64,000 bases of DNA, from the NCBI GenBank assembly GCA_963277665.1, contig OY728159.1:1017747343-1017811342 (forward strand). Reading direction: 5' to 3'. The stretch is from Viscum album. Lineage: Eukaryota; Streptophyta; Magnoliopsida; Santalales; Viscaceae. The position numbers and the translations under genes are program-made. The notes under the pieces are model-generated. The model worked only from the letters and a program-made list of their open reading frames with translations, made no database searches and had not been told where the DNA came from. Shown here piece by piece: positions 58,861 to 64,000 of this stretch; the first letter of the stretch is position 1, and each line of letters begins with the position of its first letter.

Positions 58861-60739
58861 TATGTTCACAGTTCCTTAATTTAACCATACAATGAGTTTC
58901 TTAGGTTGGTATTACTATAATTACATTAATTTAGTTTCTTTTTAGAATGATATGATTGTTTTAGTATTTTTTTGGTTTCATTGAATTTTATAAGATTAAT
59001 ATCAATTCAAAAAACCAAGTTTCAAATGGGTTTATTCAACAATGTTAACATGGTTTTATATTATTGTTGTTAAAACATCTAATGCATTGTCTATGAATAA
59101 TTTTAATTCTATGTTTAATTCAGGATTTTTTAAAACTCTTTCTGAAAAATGTACATGTCATTCTTATATAGATTGTGAAAAATACTACAGAAGTTCAAAT
59201 GAAGTGATTATTTGATGCTAATAAATAGATGAAAAAGCGTGGGTTTCCTCATTTTCTTCCATTAGTGAGTTTAATAGAATATTTTTATTCTACATTACAT
59301 ATAATTTCATGGTCGTATTCTTTCTAAAAAATTTATAGGGGCATTCAGTTGCACCATAGTCGAGTCCTCCTCATCCTACTAGCATGGGTTTAAGCAGGGA
59401 TGCTCCTAGACCTAGACTGAGAACCTATCGTACATGTTATCACCCTAAACCCAAGTAGACACCCTATCTACCATACATTTCCATCATCTTCTTTATCCTT
59501 CAGGGATTTTCCCACCCATGTCTCCATTATTATCGCATTTATCCTCTTCTTCCCATACCACGTCTACACCTACTCTAGGGATGTTTCCCCATTTTCCATA
59601 TCTATATCCTTTGATCTATCCCTAACCCTACTACCCATATCCTTCAATTCCTACGCGTCCTATATTTATTACTATCCATCAAGGATATGATGAATCTTTT
59701 TCTTTAGCATCCTATCAAGTGCATGAAGATCACCTAGAGCATGAATTGGACTAGACACATCATTCAATGGTTATTGATCTATGATAGCCTTCGGATCAAT
59801 CATAGCATATTGAGAAACCTTAATCATGTTTTTTTAATTACTGTGTCAAATTATATCACATCATATTTTTCCTATGTTATTGTGAATTAATTATTATTCC
59901 ATATTTTTTATTATTTAGTAGGATGTTCTTGTAGGTGATGTGGGTACACCCACATGCCAGAAGCCTGTAATCACCAAACCCAAATAATGGTGGATTAAAA
60001 TAAAGAAAATCAAATGATAGGTTAAAATTTCAGGCATTGTATATTTTTCATATCTATGTTAGCCAAGTACCAGGATATTTTTCAAATGGAACCAATATTA
60101 TGGAGAAATATCAGTGATGACTTCAAGGACATTAAATGGGTTGAGATATAGGTAATAAAATTTGTTAACTTTATATCTATATAATTTTTTATTTATACCA
60201 ATTAACATTTTCATTGCAGCATAGGTTTATCATTCTTGAAAGTGAAGATACTAAGGCTTCAAGAATAATGGAAATGGAAGAGTTCTGTCAATCATATAAT
60301 AATGAGTTATATGTTGGTTGGAGGAGTAAGATCAGTTATGATTTAGTTAGTATACCCATATCCCCTTACTACATAATAAAACAATATCAAAAAAATGATC
60401 GTATATTGGAAGAGTGATATGTTTATGATATTCCCAGTCTTCAGTGGTTTTTTTATAAAATTTAATTCTTATTAATTGTACAAATTTTTTGTTTTTAGGA
60501 TGTGTCAGGAAAAAACAAAAAGATAAAATATTCATTGATGTAAATACACACATTAGGGGACACTATAATGCCTTATAATAACATGTTCTATGTACATTAA
60601 TATGAATAGAAATAATATCATGATTTATATTGTTACTTAGTTATATTTTCATGCTGAAATTTACATTTTATTGTCATTAATCACTTTAATATGAGGCATA
60701 TAATAACCCTTTTAAAAGGATAAATGGACAATTTTCCTA
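58861..60739 (+). pseudogene. CACTA downstream coding-like region, Pro-rich
   Basis: At 59340-59700 the + strand shows a Pro/Ser/Tyr-rich translation (SSPPHPTSMGL and similar), as often found in the second gene of plant CACTA elements. At about 60030-60150 a trace ends WRNISDDFKDIKWVEI. A GTAATAAA...TTTCATTGCAG pattern at about 60153-60219 looks like a small intron, followed by a 67-codon frame (60214-60417). No specific family was recognised. Confidence 0.4.
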
Positions 60740-61128
60740 TTAGCAAGATGGTATAATGGTATAATAGCCTAAAGACCTAATGTTCTCAGGACCAATTGGC
60801 CTATTGGCTTAATGTAGAATTTTAATGATGGCCTAATGGCCAATTAGCTTAACGAACTAATGGCCAATTGGCCAAATGGAATAGTGGCCAATTATCCTTA
60901 TGACATAATGGAAAATTGGACCAATGTACTAATTTCCTAATCCATAATTAGACTAAATTCCTAGTGGCCCATGGGATAATTGGACTAAAGGCCTAATAAA
61001 CTATTGTCCAATTGGCCTAATGGAATAATGAGAAATTCACTTAATTGACTAATGGCCATTTGACCTAATGGTCTAATGTCCAACTAGTCACTTGACCTAA
61101 TCACCATTAGGCCTTTAGCCTATTTTCA
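60740..61128. repeat. Minisatellite of TAATGGCC/CCAATTGGCC-type units
   Basis: Dozens of near-repeats of CCTAATGG, CCAATTGGCC and GGCCTAATGGCCAATTAGC with a period close to 8-10 bp, much of it self-complementary. It lies inside the CACTA element. No reading frame crosses it. Confidence 0.75.
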
Positions 61129-62345
61129 ACCATAATGACTTAGAATTAAATTATTTATATTTAAAGATTATGAATTTCTCAAAAATAAATAATTTTAATT
61201 ATTCAAATTAGGGTCCTCATTTTTTTATTTTTTAAACCACATCCCAATATTTTTTATGATTGATTTGATCAAGGATTAAATATTATTAAAAATTTTAAAT
61301 TTTTATATTCTAAATATTTTTTATAATATATTTAAATCTAAAATTTATATTTGATAAAAATGTCATATCTATATATGGAAATTCCATATAATTAATAATA
61401 TGGAGTTTGTTTTAAAAAATGAATACAAATAATTCATATTCAAGATTATTAAATGTTCATAATGAATAGATGAAATTATAAAGTGTTTATGATTAGATTT
61501 TATTTATGAATTTTTCATCAATGTTTATCACATGTTTAAATTTATTAATTTTTCATTATTTTAAAAATTATTCCCTTTTATTATTATTCTATATTATAAA
61601 ATTTTTGTATCTTGAATATGTATATACTAATCCATATCATTTCTAGAAGGATGTATTCGACATAAAAGGCTTTGTTCTTGGATTAAAATTATTTATCTCA
61701 AGTAGAAAGAAAAGGGATGGAAGTGTAGTAAATGAAAAGACACAAAAAAAGATTGTATGTTTTTTATATATGTTTCAAAAATTTATATGAAATTCATAAT
61801 TAAATATCTTGTTTATATTTTCAATAGTATAAATGATAGACACTTGATGATAAATAAGATGACATCTTTGGGCCAAATGATCATTTTAATTAGGTATTAG
61901 TTGAGGAGAAAAAGAAGAGAGTCTGATGTCGACTTTGAAAAAACATCATCCCCACTAGGTATTGGTCCTCATCATGCTCCCCTCGAACCCCTTTGAATAC
62001 TGAGCTAGAAAGTGGTCAGGAAGAAGTAGTTGAGGCCACAAATAGATTTACTAGAGCATGGAAGAAGAAAAATTATCACTAAAAACATCCTGAAATCTAT
62101 GTTAGTTATAAGTCAATCCCCTCCATCAGTGTCTGCTACTACTATTGATTCAAATATGGAATTAATGTGCTCTTTAAATGATACCCTATGTGATTCCAAG
62201 AGGGTCTTAGTTGTGGTCAAGATAGTGGCGGCAGTGATGATGATGATGACGAGGATATTGATATTTCTCCAAATAATTCTATTGGTGATGTGGATGTTTC
62301 TGATGGTGATGAGGATGAGGATGTTAGCGATCATGTAGATATTGA
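61129..62345 (+). other. CACTA 3' part with an acidic coding trace
   Basis: 61129-61620 is AT-rich without features. At 62030-62345 one + frame gives QDSGGSDDDDDEDIDIS, then GDVDVSDGDEDEDVSDHVDI, an acidic tail. Another frame is open for 102 codons (62030-62338) but reads as Met/Val/Ile-rich from the same GATGATGAT repeat. Which frame was real is unclear. Confidence 0.4.
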
Positions 62346-62566
62346 TCCCCTTTATTTTTGACTTAGTGGTAAAGATACATGTGGATTCTATTTAATGACT
62401 TGAATTGATTGGTTGTGTGGATGTATATGTATGTTATAGTATTTTAAATAGTTTTAAAATTATTACAAGAATTTGGTTGAATTCTAAGTATACAATATTT
62501 GTATTGCATTGAATATATACTATGTTTTTATTTTATTTACCGGTTCAGGGGCTGGAAGACCTGCTT

Positions 62567-62879
62567 CTACCGCCAAATGGGGGAAAGAAATTTTACACAT
62601 GGTTTGGGAAATAATGGGAATATATTTTCTTCTAGAAAACAATATACCCATGGTTTTATAACCCTTTGTATATATATACACATGGTTTGTGTTAAACCAA
62701 GGTCATGATAAAATCAACTAAGGATATATCGAAGGTTTCTATAAAAACCATGGGTAAAAATCTATATTGACTGCTCCCAAATACAAAATTCCTAAAAATA
62801 TGTTTATAGGCTATACCCATGGTTTTAGGGGATATACCAATTTTGGATAATCATGGTTATAGGGTGTTTTTTAGTAGTG
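62567..62879. repeat. CACTA right subterminal repeats and terminus
   Basis: ACCCATGGTTTTATAACC (62647), ACACATGGTTTG (twice), AAACCATGGGTA (62746), TATACCCATGGTTTTAGGGG (62813) and ATCATGGTTATAGGG precede the terminal TTTTTTAGTAGTG ending at 62879. Repeated short motifs in both orientations near the ends are the binding sites of CACTA transposases. The flank begins GAAGCTTGCG. Confidence 0.8.
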
Positions 62880-63339
62880 GAAGCTTGCGTTCCATACAAT
62901 AATGAGTTTAGATTAACCGTGTAACATTATTAAAATATTATTTATCCTTTATCGCATAGCCCTTAGATTTATGAGTATGCATAGTAATAAAAAATTATAA
63001 AATATTTATTTTCTACTTATTTATAAAATGAAATCATTAATTTTAAAATTATTATAATTAAAAACAATTAATTATTTGAAAAAAGTGTTGTTTTTGCCTA
63101 AATTTTTTTATGCACCTAATATAATATTATATTTTTATATTAAATTAATAAAAATTGTTGAAAAATATTATTGAAATGGATACTTAATGAAATTTGTTAT
63201 GCACTAAATGAATATTTTTATAGACATCCGATAAGAATAAGTTTTGTTTTATGCTATTTTTTTTATTTAGGAAATCTAGTTTTTGTCGCATTTTTCAAAC
63301 TTACATTAAAATTAATTTCAATGATTTCGATATTTGTAG
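62880..63339. other. AT-rich interval, nothing recognised
   Basis: Between the CACTA end and the integrase trace. A 68-codon + frame (63171-63377) overlaps the integrase start in a different frame and looks like chance. Confidence 0.4.
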
Positions 63340-64000
63340 GAAAATTTTTGGAGGGGAAAAATGAAGAGGGATATTGATGATTATGTTTTGAGATGTTTTA
63401 TCTTTAAATAATTGATGTCTAGAAGGAAACAACCTAGAAGAGTAATGCAACCTCTTCCTATTCTTTTATGGAAATCAGATGATATTATGATGAACATTTT
63501 CATGGGGATACCAATGAATCCCTCGAGAAATGATGAGATATGGGTTATTGTTGATTGTCTTACCAAATAAGAACATTTTATTTCTATAAGATAAGATTTA
63601 CAATTTGAACATTTAGAACGAATATATATTAATGATGTTGTAAGTCTTCATGTTGTACCCCTATCAATTGTTTCAAATCATGATCACCATTTTATTTTAC
63701 AATTCTGGAAAAGTCCTCTGAAGGCCCTAGATACTGAGCTTCATTTGAGCACTACCTACCACCCTCAAACTGATGGAAAATTAGAATGGACAATTAAAAT
63801 TTTTTAATACATATTGAGATATTTCTCACTTATCTTTCATGGTATGTGGGATCAGTATTTTCCTCTTGTAGAATTTTCCTATAACAATAGATTCCATTCA
63901 TGTATTAAGATGGCACCATATAAAGTGTTATATTGAATGAGATATCGTAGAACAACTTGTTGGGATGATGATGGTGAAAGAAAACTCATAGTCAGAGAAC
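63340..64000 (+). pseudogene. Integrase of a decayed gypsy chromovirus, running off the window
   Basis: One + frame from about 63340 to the edge: KMKRDIDDYVLRC, QPLPILLWKSDDIMMNIFMG, DEIWVIVDCLTK, ERIYINDVVSLHVVPLSIVS, STTYHPQTDGKLEWTIKIF, QYFPLVEFSYNNRFHSCIKM, then APYKVLY and WDDDGERKLIV. The D,D,E catalytic residues can be aligned: D in VIVDCLTK, D in SNHDHHF, E in KLEWTI. About five stops and no frameshift. The zinc-finger cysteines are partly lost. The LTRs, the rest of pol and the C-terminus are outside the window, or replaced on the left by the CACTA element. Confidence 0.88.

Larger units (their letters stand above)
52400..62879 (+). mobile_element. Decayed CACTA (En/Spm-type) DNA transposon
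   Basis: The right end is TTTTTTAGTAGTG, the inverse of CACTACTAAAAAA, which is a standard CACTA terminus. TNP2-type transposase traces run on the + strand from 54241 to 58860, with downstream material to 62345. Subterminal repeats containing ACCCA(T/C)GGTTT occur near both ends. The left end is not certain. CACTA at 52619, followed by CCCCATGG, is a candidate, and palindromic GGTGGTTTAAACCACC repeats lie just outside it (52411-52577). A 3-bp target duplication could not be shown. The element carries a 1.15-kb insertion at 56716-57887. Confidence 0.8.

Noticed and set aside
62876..62885. 3-bp target-site duplication of the CACTA element
   Set aside because: The right flank is GAA, but the bases before the candidate left terminus at 52619 are TTC, so no duplication is supported.

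Overview
This window is plant nuclear DNA, almost certainly heterochromatic. I recognise no host gene, rRNA, tRNA gene or CRISPR array. Nearly every interpretable reading frame belongs to a transposable element: Athila, Tekay-like chromovirus and Tat/Ogre-type Ty3/gypsy elements, plus one CACTA transposon. The repeated use of initiator-Met tRNA primer sites, the chromodomains and the CACTA TNP2 protein all point to an angiosperm. I cannot name the species.

Layout. (1) 1-19088, + strand: an Athila-type element whose 5' part lies left of the window. Its pol is split by (2). Its single 3' LTR is at 17218-19088. (2) 2861-14200, - strand: a complete Tekay-like chromovirus with LTRs of about 3.2-3.3 kb, flanked by the 5-bp duplication ATTTT. 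Gag-Pol is one frame broken by several stops and one frameshift. (3) About 19089-34470, - strand: a much older Tat/Ogre-like element with gag, PR, RT, RNase H, a second RNase H and IN. It is flanked by regions of diverged tandem repeats that look like LTR/UTR sequence. (4) About 34471-52200, - strand: a very decayed chromovirus (IN, RNase H, RT, PR, gag, decayed primer site, 5' LTR). Its RT is cut by (5). (5) 36335-47085, - strand: a chromovirus with 4-kb LTRs flanked by TCAAT. It has lost most of gag, all of PR and the first part of RT by internal deletion. (6) About 52400-62879, + strand: a decayed CACTA transposon (TNP2 with DUF4218/DUF4216-like parts), itself carrying a 1.15-kb insertion flanked by an 18-bp duplication. 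(7) About 63340-64000, + strand: the integrase of another dead gypsy element running off the right edge.

The insertion order can be read from the nesting: (2) is younger than (1), and (5) is younger than (4). Stop density and LTR similarity suggest that (2) and (5) are the youngest layers and (3), (4), (6) and (7) are old. None of the elements looks autonomous now.

The most unusual signal is in the LTRs of (5). Each LTR holds two copies, 208 bp apart, of a 65-nt multi-stem inverted repeat sitting 24-25 nt from a TATA-like box. The two copies inside one LTR are nearly identical while the DNA around them has drifted strongly. A second small hairpin, near the 3' end of the LTRs, is shared by two chromovirus families and differs between them by a compensating base-pair change. 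Other things worth a second look are a roughly 230-270 bp diverged tandem array (19146-20430), a TAATGGCC-like minisatellite inside the CACTA element, and a Gly/Pro-rich repeat reading frame upstream of the Tat/Ogre gag.
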